Part shown: positions 1 through 6,025 of the stretch, in pieces
Numbering within the stretch: the stretch's first letter is position 1
Layout: each line of letters begins with the position of its first letter
From: Candidatus Segatella intestinihominis
GTDB taxonomy: Bacteria > Bacteroidota > Bacteroidia > Bacteroidales > Bacteroidaceae
Direction: 5' to 3'
DNA: 22,540 nucleotides
NCBI GenBank assembly: GCA_900548535.1
Contig: URLG01000043.1
Coordinates: forward strand, 1-22,540
The notes under the pieces: generated by a model
The model's database searches: none
Told to the model about the DNA's origin: nothing
Seen by the model: only the letters and a program-made list of their open reading frames with translations
Position numbers and translations under genes: made by a program

Positions 1-346
1 AGAAACGAAGGTTCTCGAGCAAGAGAGCCTCACCTGGCTTCAAGGCAGCAGCCTCTGCGTCAGCATTGCCACAGTCTTTGGCAAACTTAACGTCTACACC
101 GAGAGCCTCAGATACGTTCTTTACAATCTGAGAGAGTGAAAGCTCAGGTTTAACCTTGCCCTTTGGCTTACCCATGTGGCTCATCATGATGAGCGCACCA
201 CCGTCTGCGAGCACCTTCTTCAAAGTAGGGAGGGCACCACGGATACGAGTGTCGTCTGTTACATTACCTTTTTCATCCAATGGCACGTTGAAGTCAACGC
301 GTACGATTGCCTTGTGACCGGCAAAGTTAAAATCTTCAATTTTCAT
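1..346 (-). CDS. pgk: Phosphoglycerate kinase, N-terminal part (cut by window edge)
   Basis: The complement reads from ATG at 346 to the window edge without a stop, giving 115 residues of an N-terminal Rossmann-like domain. Visible family motifs are VRVDFNVPLD near residue 15, DDTRIRGALPTL near 31, the MSHMGKPKGK substrate-binding loop near 55, and LLLENLRF at the break. Phosphoglycerate kinase transfers phosphate between 1,3-bisphosphoglycerate and ADP in cytosolic glycolysis. The rest of the gene (about 300 residues in the family) lies outside the window. Codons are strongly biased to CGT, GCT and CTC, as in the PPi-phosphofructokinase at 15810, which fits high expression. It is divergent from radA and has its own promoter at 396-426. 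Confidence 0.95.
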   Translation of the reverse strand, partial: MKIEDFNFAGHKAIVRVDFNVPLDEKGNVTDDTRIRGALPTLKKVLADGGALIMMSHMGKPKGKVKPELSLSQIVKNVSEALGVDVKFAKDCGNADAEAAALKPGEALLLENLRF

Positions 347-395
347 TTTTACCTAAATTTTATTTAGTTGTTATAATTGTTTATATTTTCGAAGG

Positions 396-426
396 CAAAG
401 ATACTATATTTATTTCATTTGGCAAA
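396..426 (-). promoter_or_regulatory. pgk promoter (Bacteroidetes type)
   Basis: On the minus strand TTTG (426-423) is followed after 19 nt by TATCTTTG (403-396). This matches the Bacteroidetes primary sigma consensus TTTG-N19-21-TAnnTTTG. Transcription should start near 390, leaving a leader of about 45 nt before the pgk ATG. Confidence 0.8.
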
Positions 427-547
427 ATAATGTTACTCCTTTTAATGATTTTTTGTGCTCGTAGCCCGATAATTGCTATTTCTACTTTACAAAAGTATAG
501 CTTTCTGCTCATTTTTTGCCCCGTCTTTACATCTCTTAACAGGACTT

Positions 548-581
548 TTTGCCCCTCTCTGCATATTATTCGTTACCTTTG
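548..581 (+). promoter_or_regulatory. radA promoter (Bacteroidetes type)
   Basis: TTTG at 548-551 and TACCTTTG at 574-581 are separated by 22 nt, slightly longer than ideal. The predicted start near 588 gives a leader of about 30 nt before the radA ATG at 620. An out-of-frame ATG at 613 precedes the real start. Two copies of TTTTTGCCCC lie at about 513 and 546, the second overlapping the -33 box. Confidence 0.65.
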
Positions 582-619
582 TGCTCGAAAACGAAATATA
601 TATATAATAAAAATGTGTT

Positions 620-2086
620 ATGGCTAAAGACAAGATAGCTTACGTGTGCAGCCACTGCGGGCAGGAGAGCGCCAAGTGGATAGGCAAGTGTCCTAGCTGC
701 GGACAGTGGAACACGTTCAAGGAGATACGCATAGCGGGCGATACGGGCTCGCAGGCTGCCAAGAATGCGGGCATGCAGATGCGCCACGGAGGAGCTGCCA
801 CCATGTTTGGCGGACAGCACAGCGACAGCGACGCCAAGCCGATGAAGCTGCGCGACATCTCTGCCATCGACGAACCTCGCATCGACATGCACGATGCCGA
901 GCTCAACCGTGTGCTCGGTGGGGGCATGGTGCCTGGCAGCATCACCCTGCTGGGTGGCGAGCCGGGCATCGGCAAGAGTACCCTGACCCTGCAAACCATT
1001 CTCCACATGCCCGAGCGCCGCATCCTCTATGTGAGCGGTGAGGAGAGCGCCCATCAAATCAAGCTCCGTGCCGACCGACTGGTCAAGGGGATGGCTCATG
1101 ATGATGCTTCGACAGAAGGAGGGCAGCTGGAGGGCTCGCCCTTCGACCATGTGACCGTGCTCTGCGAGACGCAGCTGGAGAAGATTTTCTCCCACATCCA
1201 GGAGGTGGCTCCCGAGCTGATAGTCATCGACTCCATCCAGACCATCGCCACCGAGGATGTGGACAGCTCGCCGGGCAGCATCTCCCAGGTCAGGGAGTGT
1301 GCGGCATCGCTCCTGCGATTTGCCAAGACCAGCGGCATCCCCGTCATCCTCATCGGACATATTAATAAGGAGGGAACCCTGGCTGGTCCTAAGATACTGG
1401 AGCACATTGTGGACACCGTGATCCAGTTTGAGGGCGACCAGCACTATATGTATCGCATCCTCCGCAGCATCAAGAACCGATTTGGCAGCACCTCGGAGCT
1501 GGGCATCTACGAGATGCAGCAGGGCGGACTGCGCCAGGTGAGCAATCCATCCGAACTGCTTCTCACCGAAGACCACGACGGGCTTTCGGGTGTAGCCATC
1601 AGTGCCGCCATCGAGGGTGTGCGCCCCTTCCTGGTAGAGACGCAGGCACTGGTGAGCACGGCAGCTTATGGCACTCCGCAGCGCTCAGCCACGGGGTTCG
1701 ACCAGCGCCGCCTCAACATGCTCCTGGCGGTCTTGGAGAAGCGAGTGGGATTTAAGTTGATGCAGAAGGATGTGTTTCTAAACATAGCGGGCGGCTTGAG
1801 GGTCACCGACTTGGCGATGGACCTGAGCGTGATAGCGGCTGTATTGAGCAGCAATGTGGATACGGCGATAGAGCCGGGCTGGTGCATGTGTGGCGAAGTG
1901 GGCTTGAGCGGCGAGGTGCGCCCCGTGAATCGCATCGAGCAGCGCATAGCCGAGGCAGAGAAGTTGGGCTTCCAGCACATCATCATCCCGAAGTACAACT
2001 ATCATGGTTTCGACCACTCTAAGTTTCAGATAGAGATACATCCCGTGAGGAAGGTGGAGGAGGCGCTCCGCTGCCTGTTCGGATGA
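620..2086 (+). CDS. radA: DNA repair protein RadA (branch-migration helicase)
   Basis: The product is 488 residues. In order it has a C4 zinc finger (CSHC at 10-13, CPSC at 24-27), a RecA-like ATPase core with Walker A GGEPGIGKST at 112-121 and Walker B ending LIVIDS near 200-205, the RadA signature KNRFG at 285-289, and a C-terminal Lon-protease-like domain from about 340. RadA promotes branch migration of recombination intermediates in the cytoplasm. The protein is about 30 residues longer than usual, largely through a low-complexity linker at 40-75 rich in G, A, Q and H between the zinc finger and the ATPase core. The start at MAKDK is chosen because the zinc finger follows at once and a promoter lies just upstream. 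It is followed by queC after a 100-bp AT-rich gap. Confidence 0.96.
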   Translation: MAKDKIAYVCSHCGQESAKWIGKCPSCGQWNTFKEIRIAGDTGSQAAKNAGMQMRHGGAATMFGGQHSDSDAKPMKLRDISAIDEPRIDMHDAELNRVLGGGMVPGSITLLGGEPGIGKSTLTLQTILHMPERRILYVSGEESAHQIKLRADRLVKGMAHDDASTEGGQLEGSPFDHVTVLCETQLEKIFSHIQEVAPELIVIDSIQTIATEDVDSSPGSISQVRECAASLLRFAKTSGIPVILIGHINKEGTLAGPKILEHIVDTVIQFEGDQHYMYRILRSIKNRFGSTSELGIYEMQQGGLRQVSNPSELLLTEDHDGLSGVAISAAIEGVRPFLVETQALVSTAAYGTPQRSATGFDQRRLNMLLAVLEKRVGFKLMQKDVFLNIAGGLRVTDLAMDLSVIAAVLSSNVDTAIEPGWCMCGEVGLSGEVRPVNRIEQRIAEAEKLGFQHIIIPKYNYHGFDHSKFQIEIHPVRKVEEALRCLFG

Positions 2087-2089
2087 AAG

Positions 2090-2186
2090 TTGAAAATAGA
2101 AAATTGAAAGTTGAAATTTATGATTAGTATTGCGGGCGTTAGCCTAATTATTAATTCTTAATTATTAATTCTTAATTAAAAGAAAG
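2090..2186. repeat. AT-rich short tandem repeats between radA and queC
   Basis: The gap holds two simple arrays: GAAAGTTGAAA-like units at about 2090-2120, then two copies of TTAATTCTTAATTA at about 2149-2180 running up to the queC leader. The reverse complement of the second array reappears between hisG and hisD (6880-6912). No hairpin-plus-aptamer architecture of a preQ1 riboswitch and no consensus promoter was found here. Confidence 0.6.
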
Positions 2187-2843
2187 ATGAAGGATTCAGT
2201 GATTATCGTGAGCGGAGGTATGGACAGCATCACCCTGCTCTATGACAAGAAGGACGAGATAGCCCTGGGCATTAGTTTCAATTATGGTAGCAATCACAAC
2301 GAGCGCGAGATACCCTTTGCCAAGATGCATTGTGAGCGTCTGGGCATCAAGCATATCACCATCGACTTGGGGTTCATGCACCAGTACTTCAAGAGTTCGC
2401 TCCTGGAGGGTGCTGATGCCATCCCCGAGGGTCATTATGCCGCAGACAACATGAAGAGCACCGTGGTGCCCTTCCGCAATGGCATCATGCTGAGCATCGC
2501 CATCGGCATCGCCGAGAGCAACAACCTGAAGAAAGTGCTCATCGCCAATCATGGCGGCGACCATACCATCTATCCCGACTGTCGCCCCGAGTTTATCTCA
2601 GCCATCGACCAGGCAGCCGATGCCGGCACATTTGTAAATGTACGTGTGTCAGCCCCATATACCAACATCACTAAAGCAGATATTGCCCGCATAGGCAAGC
2701 GTCTGGGCATAGACTATGGCGAGACCTGGAGCTGCTACAAGGGCGGTGAGAAGCACTGCGGCAAGTGTGGCACCTGCGTGGAGCGCCGGGAGGCTTTGGC
2801 AGAGGCTGGCATCGAGGATACCACCGAGTATGAGGATAAATGA
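2187..2843 (+). CDS. queC: 7-cyano-7-deazaguanine synthase QueC
   Basis: The 218-residue product has the usual length of QueC. The N-terminal PP-loop ATP pyrophosphatase motif SGGMDS is at 9-14. The C-terminal zinc site is made by Cys183, Cys191, Cys194 and Cys197 in a CxxxxxxxCxxCxxC pattern. QueC converts 7-carboxy-7-deazaguanine to preQ0 with ATP and ammonia, a cytosolic step of queuosine biosynthesis. None of the other queuosine genes (queD, queE, queF) is in the window, so this copy is not in a pathway operon here. A separate promoter upstream was not recognised. The next gene starts 22 bp downstream, so co-transcription with it is likely. Confidence 0.95.
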   Translation: MKDSVIIVSGGMDSITLLYDKKDEIALGISFNYGSNHNEREIPFAKMHCERLGIKHITIDLGFMHQYFKSSLLEGADAIPEGHYAADNMKSTVVPFRNGIMLSIAIGIAESNNLKKVLIANHGGDHTIYPDCRPEFISAIDQAADAGTFVNVRVSAPYTNITKADIARIGKRLGIDYGETWSCYKGGEKHCGKCGTCVERREALAEAGIEDTTEYEDK

Positions 2844-2865
2844 CAAATGATAAATAATAAATGAT

Positions 2866-3408
2866 ATGAACAAAGCATTGATTTTGAGCGCAGCCATGAT
2901 GATGATGTCAATGGGTGCGATGGCGCAAGGCGCACAGCAGGACGCCAAGGCTAAGGCTCGTGCCGAATATGAGGCCAAGGCTAAGGAGATGCAGGCTGAG
3001 GGAGCCGTGGTAGAGAATTTCACCCTGAAGGACATCCAGGGCAATGACTTCTCGCTCTCCAGCCTGAAGGGTAAGTATGTGGTGCTCGATTTCTGGGGCT
3101 CATGGTGCCCATGGTGCATCAAGGGTATGCCTAAGATGAAGGAGTATTACCAGAAGTATCAGGGCAAGTTGGAGATAGTAGGCGTGGACTGCCGCGACAC
3201 GGATGAGAAGTGGAAGGCAGCCGTGGAGAAGCACCAGTTGCCATGGATTCAGGTGTACAATCCTCAGGGCGAGGGCGACATCACCAAGCGCCTAGCCATC
3301 CTGGGTTATCCTACCAAGATCATAGTGGGTCCCGATGGCAAGATCGTGAAGACCATCCTGGGCGAGGATCCTGCATTCTACACCTTGCTGGATGAGCTGA
3401 TGAAGTAA
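2866..3408 (+). CDS. Exported TlpA-like thioredoxin
   Basis: The 180-residue product begins with a signal peptide: a Met/Ala-rich hydrophobic stretch at 4-20 with likely cleavage around AMA-Q at 20/21. A charged Ala/Lys/Glu segment (23-45) follows, then a thioredoxin fold of the AhpC/TSA-TlpA type. The active site is WCPWC with Cys81 and Cys84, and the cis-proline is at Pro149 (GYPTK). The fold predicts a thiol:disulfide reductase or resa-like protein in the periplasm. The exact substrate cannot be read from the sequence. The CPWC dipeptide differs from the CPPC or CPHC common in TlpA/ResA. It is the last gene of the radA-queC run and is followed by a terminator. Confidence 0.88.
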   Translation: MNKALILSAAMMMMSMGAMAQGAQQDAKAKARAEYEAKAKEMQAEGAVVENFTLKDIQGNDFSLSSLKGKYVVLDFWGSWCPWCIKGMPKMKEYYQKYQGKLEIVGVDCRDTDEKWKAAVEKHQLPWIQVYNPQGEGDITKRLAILGYPTKIIVGPDGKIVKTILGEDPAFYTLLDELMK

Positions 3409-3428
3409 GAATATTTATTACATAAAGG

Positions 3429-3470
3429 AAAGGCTGGACACTCATTTCTGAATGTCTAGCCTTTTCTTTA
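3429..3470. terminator. Bidirectional terminator between tlpA-like and mini-HU genes
   Basis: AAAGGCTGGACA (3429-3440) pairs with TGTCTAGCCTTT (3453-3464), with one G-U wobble in the plus-strand RNA, followed by TTTTCTTTA. On the minus strand the same stem is followed by a T-rich run with one mismatch, so it can end both convergent genes. Confidence 0.8.
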
Positions 3471-3472
3471 GC

Positions 3473-3673
3473 TTAGAGGCCTACGTTGCCGCCGCCCTCT
3501 TCAGTGCCAGAGCTAGAGCCGCCGTCGTTGTCTTTAATGTGGGTTACGAACGATTCGAAGTTCATCTCACGGTCGGTTACCGCCGTAGCGTAATACATCT
3601 GCTTGTCCTTGTTAGGACCGCTCTGAGGAGTGCGAGTTACTTTACGATACTTCAATGTTCCTTTAGTTGCCAT
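3473..3673 (-). CDS. Miniature HU-like protein (truncated HU-HIG-type)
   Basis: The ATG at 3673 (MATKGTLKYRKV) gives a 66-residue product. Residues 8-46 (KYRKV through QMYYATAVTDRE to ESFVTHI) resemble the first strand and helix of the Bacteroidetes HU-like family (HU-HIG), whose members usually run 120 residues or more. The tail at 48-66 is Gly/Ser/Glu-rich, like the disordered tails ending full-length members. The central DNA-binding part is absent although start and stop are intact. This looks like an internal deletion or a deliberately short variant. A longer start at 3742 is less likely because the family motif begins just after MATKGTL. No promoter of its own was found. It probably shares the smalltalk promoter and lies between a 204-bp palindrome and a terminator. 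The family assignment is from memory. Confidence 0.55.
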   Translation of the reverse strand: MATKGTLKYRKVTRTPQSGPNKDKQMYYATAVTDREMNFESFVTHIKDNDGGSSSGTEEGGGNVGL

Positions 3674-3728
3674 AGTTCTTTTGTTTTTTAAGTGATTAAT
3701 AATTCTTTTTCTGATGATTTTTACTTCT

Positions 3729-3932
3729 GATATTTTTATCATCGGATTACGCGGAATTTAAACGGCGCATTCTTGCTTTTACGATTTCTTCGGAATTTTA
3801 ACGGAAGTAATGGCCTCGCGGTCATAGGCTAGCGCCCTGATGTTCCGTTTTTATTCAGACCGAATAGGTCAAAATCCGTTTGCGCTAGAATGCTCGGTTT
3901 AAATTCCGTGTAATCCGATGAAAAAAAATATC
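3729..3932. repeat. Nested imperfect inverted repeat (about 204 bp)
   Basis: The left arm 3729-3772 and the right arm 3887-3932 are reverse complements apart from about five substitutions and one indel. Both contain the core CATCGGATTAC and CGGAATTTAAAC. The inner segment holds further pairs such as AACGGAA (3800-3806) with TTCCGTT (3843-3849). The arms also look built from degenerate GGATTACGCGGAATT-type units. The element sits between the smalltalk stop and the mini-HU start, so it would be transcribed and fold into a long hairpin. It could be a MITE or REP-like element, or a structured RNA. No ORF is inside. Confidence 0.8.
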
Positions 3933-3937
3933 GATGA

Positions 3938-4030
3938 TTACATGCACGATGTGACCCCGAGGGAAGTGCCGAGCGCTGTCAAGATTGTGAGGACAATCTG
4001 AAAAATCTGTTTCCAAGTTTCTTTCTTCAT
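3938..4030 (-). CDS. Smalltalk-family tiny protein (30 residues)
   Basis: Reading the complement from ATG at 4030 to TAA at 3938 gives 30 residues. It starts MKKETWKQIFQIV, continues with a hydrophobic Leu/Thr segment (TILTALGTSLG) and ends VTSCM. This matches the pattern of the tiny proteins annotated 'smalltalk protein' in Bacteroides and Prevotella, which begin MKKETWKQ and end GVTSC. Their function is unknown. The short helix followed by TSC suggests a membrane-associated peptide and recalls a lipobox, although the N-terminal part before the cysteine is the whole protein. In other Bacteroidetes, from memory, it lies beside an HU-like gene, an N-acetylmuramoyl-L-alanine amidase and a VirE/DUF3987 primase-like gene. 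Only the HU-like neighbour remains here. It is supported by a perfect promoter at 4111-4142. Confidence 0.8.
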   Translation of the reverse strand: MKKETWKQIFQIVLTILTALGTSLGVTSCM

Positions 4031-4110
4031 AATTTTCTAGTTTTTTTAGTGATTAATTAAGTGAATAAATGTGACTAGTATGAATCAACCAATGTTCTTG
4101 ATTACGTTTG

Positions 4111-4142
4111 CAAAGGTACTACATTTTTCCGACACCACCAAA
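4111..4142 (-). promoter_or_regulatory. Promoter of smalltalk / mini-HU
   Basis: On the minus strand TTTG (4142-4139) is followed after exactly 20 nt by TACCTTTG (4118-4111), an ideal Bacteroidetes promoter. The predicted start near 4105 gives a 75-nt leader ending in an A-rich TTAATCACT-A7 stretch before the ATG. Confidence 0.85.
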
Positions 4143-4298
4143 TTTCAGCATTGAGTTAAGTGTTAAGCGGAATTAACATTTCAAGGATATTCTGTTAAAG
4201 AAAACAACTCATAGTTTTGTGGGGCAGAAGTCATAGCTTTGTGGTAGGAGAAACATAGAGTTATTACTCGAGAAACTATCTCCTCTCGGGATTGGTTC

Positions 4299-4445
4299 AT
4301 TTCAGTTATTTCAGTTTTTTATGAATGCATACACCCCATCCTTTATATAGAGTATCTTATATATTTATATATATAAGATAATAATATTACTTACAATTTG
4401 TAATTACCATATAGGGTAGAGAGAAAAAACTGAAATAACTGAAAT
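4299..4445. repeat. Nested palindrome with 22-bp perfect outer arms
   Basis: Outer arms 4299-4320 and 4424-4445 are perfect 22-bp reverse complements built on the direct motif CTGAAATAA. Inside is a perfect 12-bp hairpin, TATCTTATATAT (4353-4364) with ATATATAAGATA (4369-4380), and a small TTACA/TGTAA hairpin at 4391-4403. The right arm continues into two further GAAAT-type half-repeats up to about 4456. The whole could extrude as a cruciform or, if transcribed, form a long stem. Confidence 0.85.
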
Positions 4446-4550
4446 AAATGAAATGAGGCATAAAAATTATTGTAACTTTTCGATCTCTGAAAAAGGTGTG
4501 TTGGCTTCTCTCACCTCTGATAAATTGGGTATCTTGCGTAATTCTTGCCT

Positions 4551-4615
4551 ACCTACCCCGGGGGCTACCCGTGGCACATGGACGGGGGTACCCCGTGGCA
4601 GGTAACAAACCTGCC
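4551..4615. repeat. GC-rich palindromic patch downstream of the transglycosylase
   Basis: In an AT-rich gap lies a GC-rich block with the palindromes CCCCGGGG (4556-4563) and GGGGTACCCC (4585-4594). It also has two near-direct copies of TACCCCGTGGCA-type sequence (4565-4576 and 4588-4599). A perfect 7-bp hairpin, GGCAGGT and ACCTGCC (4597-4603 and 4609-4615), lies just past the stop of the minus-strand lytic transglycosylase. It may help end that transcript, but no T-run follows on the minus strand. Confidence 0.55.
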
Positions 4616-4641
4616 CTCCCAGCATTTCCTACTTCACCTTT

Positions 4642-5919
4642 TTATATATGGTACTTGTTCTGATAGTGCCTCTTTGACTTCACGGGGGCGCCATGGAAGC
4701 TTCCGCCGCCAAATGCGCCGCTGCCCCGTGCGCCTCCACGATAGCTCTCATGGAAGCTGGCACCGCCACTGTACTCGCTCCAGCGGGCACGAATGCGGTC
4801 CACATAGTCGGCAGTCTCGGTGCCTCGCATGTAGCCATACTTCACGGCTGGGTCGTGGTAGTAGGCAGGCTGGGAGAGGCGCAATACGTATTCCCTCACG
4901 CTGCCCCAATTGTAAGGGTTGCCGCCGTGCTTCCTGGCCAGTGCCATGGCATCGCGGATGTGGAAGTAGCCGCCATTGTAGGAGGCTAGGGCGAAGAGCA
5001 CTCGCTGGCTCGGGTCGCCCACGTCCTGGAAGTGGCCCTGCAGCTCTGCCATGTATCGGGCTGAGGCGGCTATATTCGCCTCGGCATCGTGGATGGCGCT
5101 CATCGGCAGTCCCAGATGGGCGGCGGTGGATGGCATGATCTGCATCAGTCCGCAGGCTCCTGCCCACGACTTGGCGTTAGGGTCGAAACAGCTCTCCTGA
5201 TAGCACTGTGCTGCCATCAGGCGCCAGTCCATGCGAGCCGTGCCGCTATAGCGCTGGAAGAGGTGGTCGAAGCGAGAGATGACACCCTTGCTCCTGTTGA
5301 GGAAAGGCGAATATACATGGCGGGTGATGCTGGCAGATGACAAGAGCCACGTCTCTTCACGCTTTACCTGCGCCAGCATCTCGGGCTTAAACCATCGGTT
5401 CAGCGTGTCGGCAAGGCTCTTGTTGCCGCCCACCACAGCCCACTGCGTGCGGGTGCTGTCGGGGGTGACGCCACAGAAGAGCAGGTTGCCCCGCGTCTGC
5501 TTGCGGGGTAGGGGCACGGCTATCACGTCGCCCTCGCCTCGTTGCAGTTTCTGTATCATCTCGGTGGTGTCCTTGCATTCCTCCACGCGCAGCGATACGC
5601 CTATCTGCTGGGCAAACTTCTCGCAGAGCAGGTATTGCTGTCCCATGCCGTGGTTGTGATAATCATAATAGGTGGTAGGACCGTTCACGGTGAGCATGAT
5701 GAGCTCGCCATTCTCCTGGATGTCGTCGAGCGAGAGCCCGTGCTTGGACTTCTGCTGGCTCTTTGCATCCTCCGTCTGGCCATCCTCGCCTCCGTCCATA
5801 CCCTCCACTTCCCCCACGGGAGTGCCCCAGGGGGTGAGCTCTTGCTGCGGTTTCTTGTCTGCGCAGCTTATGAGCAAAAACATTGCATATAATGCGTATA
5901 AATATACTTTATTCTTCAT
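4642..5919 (-). CDS. MltF-like membrane-bound lytic transglycosylase lipoprotein
   Basis: The start at 5919 gives a 425-residue protein beginning with a lipoprotein signal, basic MKNK, a hydrophobic stretch and the lipobox LISC with Cys19. An upstream in-frame ATG at 6000 would bury this signal, so it is rejected. Residues about 65-200 form a reduced extracellular solute-binding (SBP_bac_3-like) domain. Residues about 215-375 form an SLT lysozyme-like domain with catalytic Glu242 in YQESCFDP, GLMQIMP at 257-263 and the ASYNGG motif near 312. This is MltF architecture: cleavage of peptidoglycan glycan strands from a membrane anchor. The last 35 residues form a Gly/Ser/basic tail with GGGSF, atypical for MltF. 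It is divergent from hisG and the two promoter regions abut. Confidence 0.88.
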   Translation of the reverse strand: MKNKVYLYALYAMFLLISCADKKPQQELTPWGTPVGEVEGMDGGEDGQTEDAKSQQKSKHGLSLDDIQENGELIMLTVNGPTTYYDYHNHGMGQQYLLCEKFAQQIGVSLRVEECKDTTEMIQKLQRGEGDVIAVPLPRKQTRGNLLFCGVTPDSTRTQWAVVGGNKSLADTLNRWFKPEMLAQVKREETWLLSSASITRHVYSPFLNRSKGVISRFDHLFQRYSGTARMDWRLMAAQCYQESCFDPNAKSWAGACGLMQIMPSTAAHLGLPMSAIHDAEANIAASARYMAELQGHFQDVGDPSQRVLFALASYNGGYFHIRDAMALARKHGGNPYNWGSVREYVLRLSQPAYYHDPAVKYGYMRGTETADYVDRIRARWSEYSGGASFHESYRGGARGSGAFGGGSFHGAPVKSKRHYQNKYHI

Positions 5920-5927
5920 TCTGGGTG

Positions 5928-5935
5928 CAAAAGTA
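5928..5935 (-). promoter_or_regulatory. -7 box for the transglycosylase gene, very close to its start
   Basis: TACTTTTG (5935-5928, minus strand) fits TAnnTTTG and lies only 8 nt before the ATG at 5919. A clear TTTG -33 box is missing; TTTA occurs 23 nt upstream. If used, the mRNA would have a leader of only a few nucleotides. Confidence 0.45.
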
Positions 5936-5965
5936 CAAAATAATTTGCATATAAGTGCTAAAATA

Positions 5966-5997
5966 TTTGTATAATCTAACATTTTTATGTACTTTTG
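5966..5997 (+). promoter_or_regulatory. hisG operon promoter
   Basis: TTTG at 5966-5969 and TACTTTTG at 5990-5997 are separated by 20 nt, a perfect match to the Bacteroidetes consensus. The predicted start near 6003 leaves a leader of about 23 nt. That is too short for a histidine attenuator, and no His-rich leader peptide is present. Confidence 0.85.
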
Positions 5998-6025
5998 CAA
6001 GAAATTTCAAACAAAAAGTAGAAAT

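Larger units (their letters stand above)
4031..4641. other. Gene-poor 611-bp intergenic region
   Basis: Apart from the smalltalk promoter, this region holds three items. At 4207-4250 there are two imperfect 22-bp direct repeats sharing TCATAG and TTTGTGG. At 4299-4445 there is a nested palindrome. At 4551-4615 there is a GC-rich palindromic patch. One minus-strand reading frame, ATG at 4625 to TAA at 4467 (52 codons plus stop), is open through the GC-rich patch and ends SEVREANTPFSEIEKLQ. I do not recognise it and give it little weight because its first half is encoded by the repeat. No recognisable RNA gene was seen. Confidence 0.6.

Noticed and set aside
566..1576. Long minus-strand open frame (336 codons) opposite radA
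   Set aside because: radA is certain from its motifs and the opposite frame has no recognisable domain; it is a by-product of GC-rich codon use.
2087..2186. preQ1 riboswitch before queC
   Set aside because: The gap is filled by AT-rich short repeats and lacks a stem with the compact pseudoknot pattern expected of a preQ1 aptamer.
3452..3691. Plus-strand open frame of 79 codons
   Set aside because: It is antisense to the mini-HU gene, begins inside the terminator and has no leader signals.
5998..6025. Histidine attenuator leader before hisG
   Set aside because: The leader is only about 23 nt and has no His-codon peptide or alternative stems.
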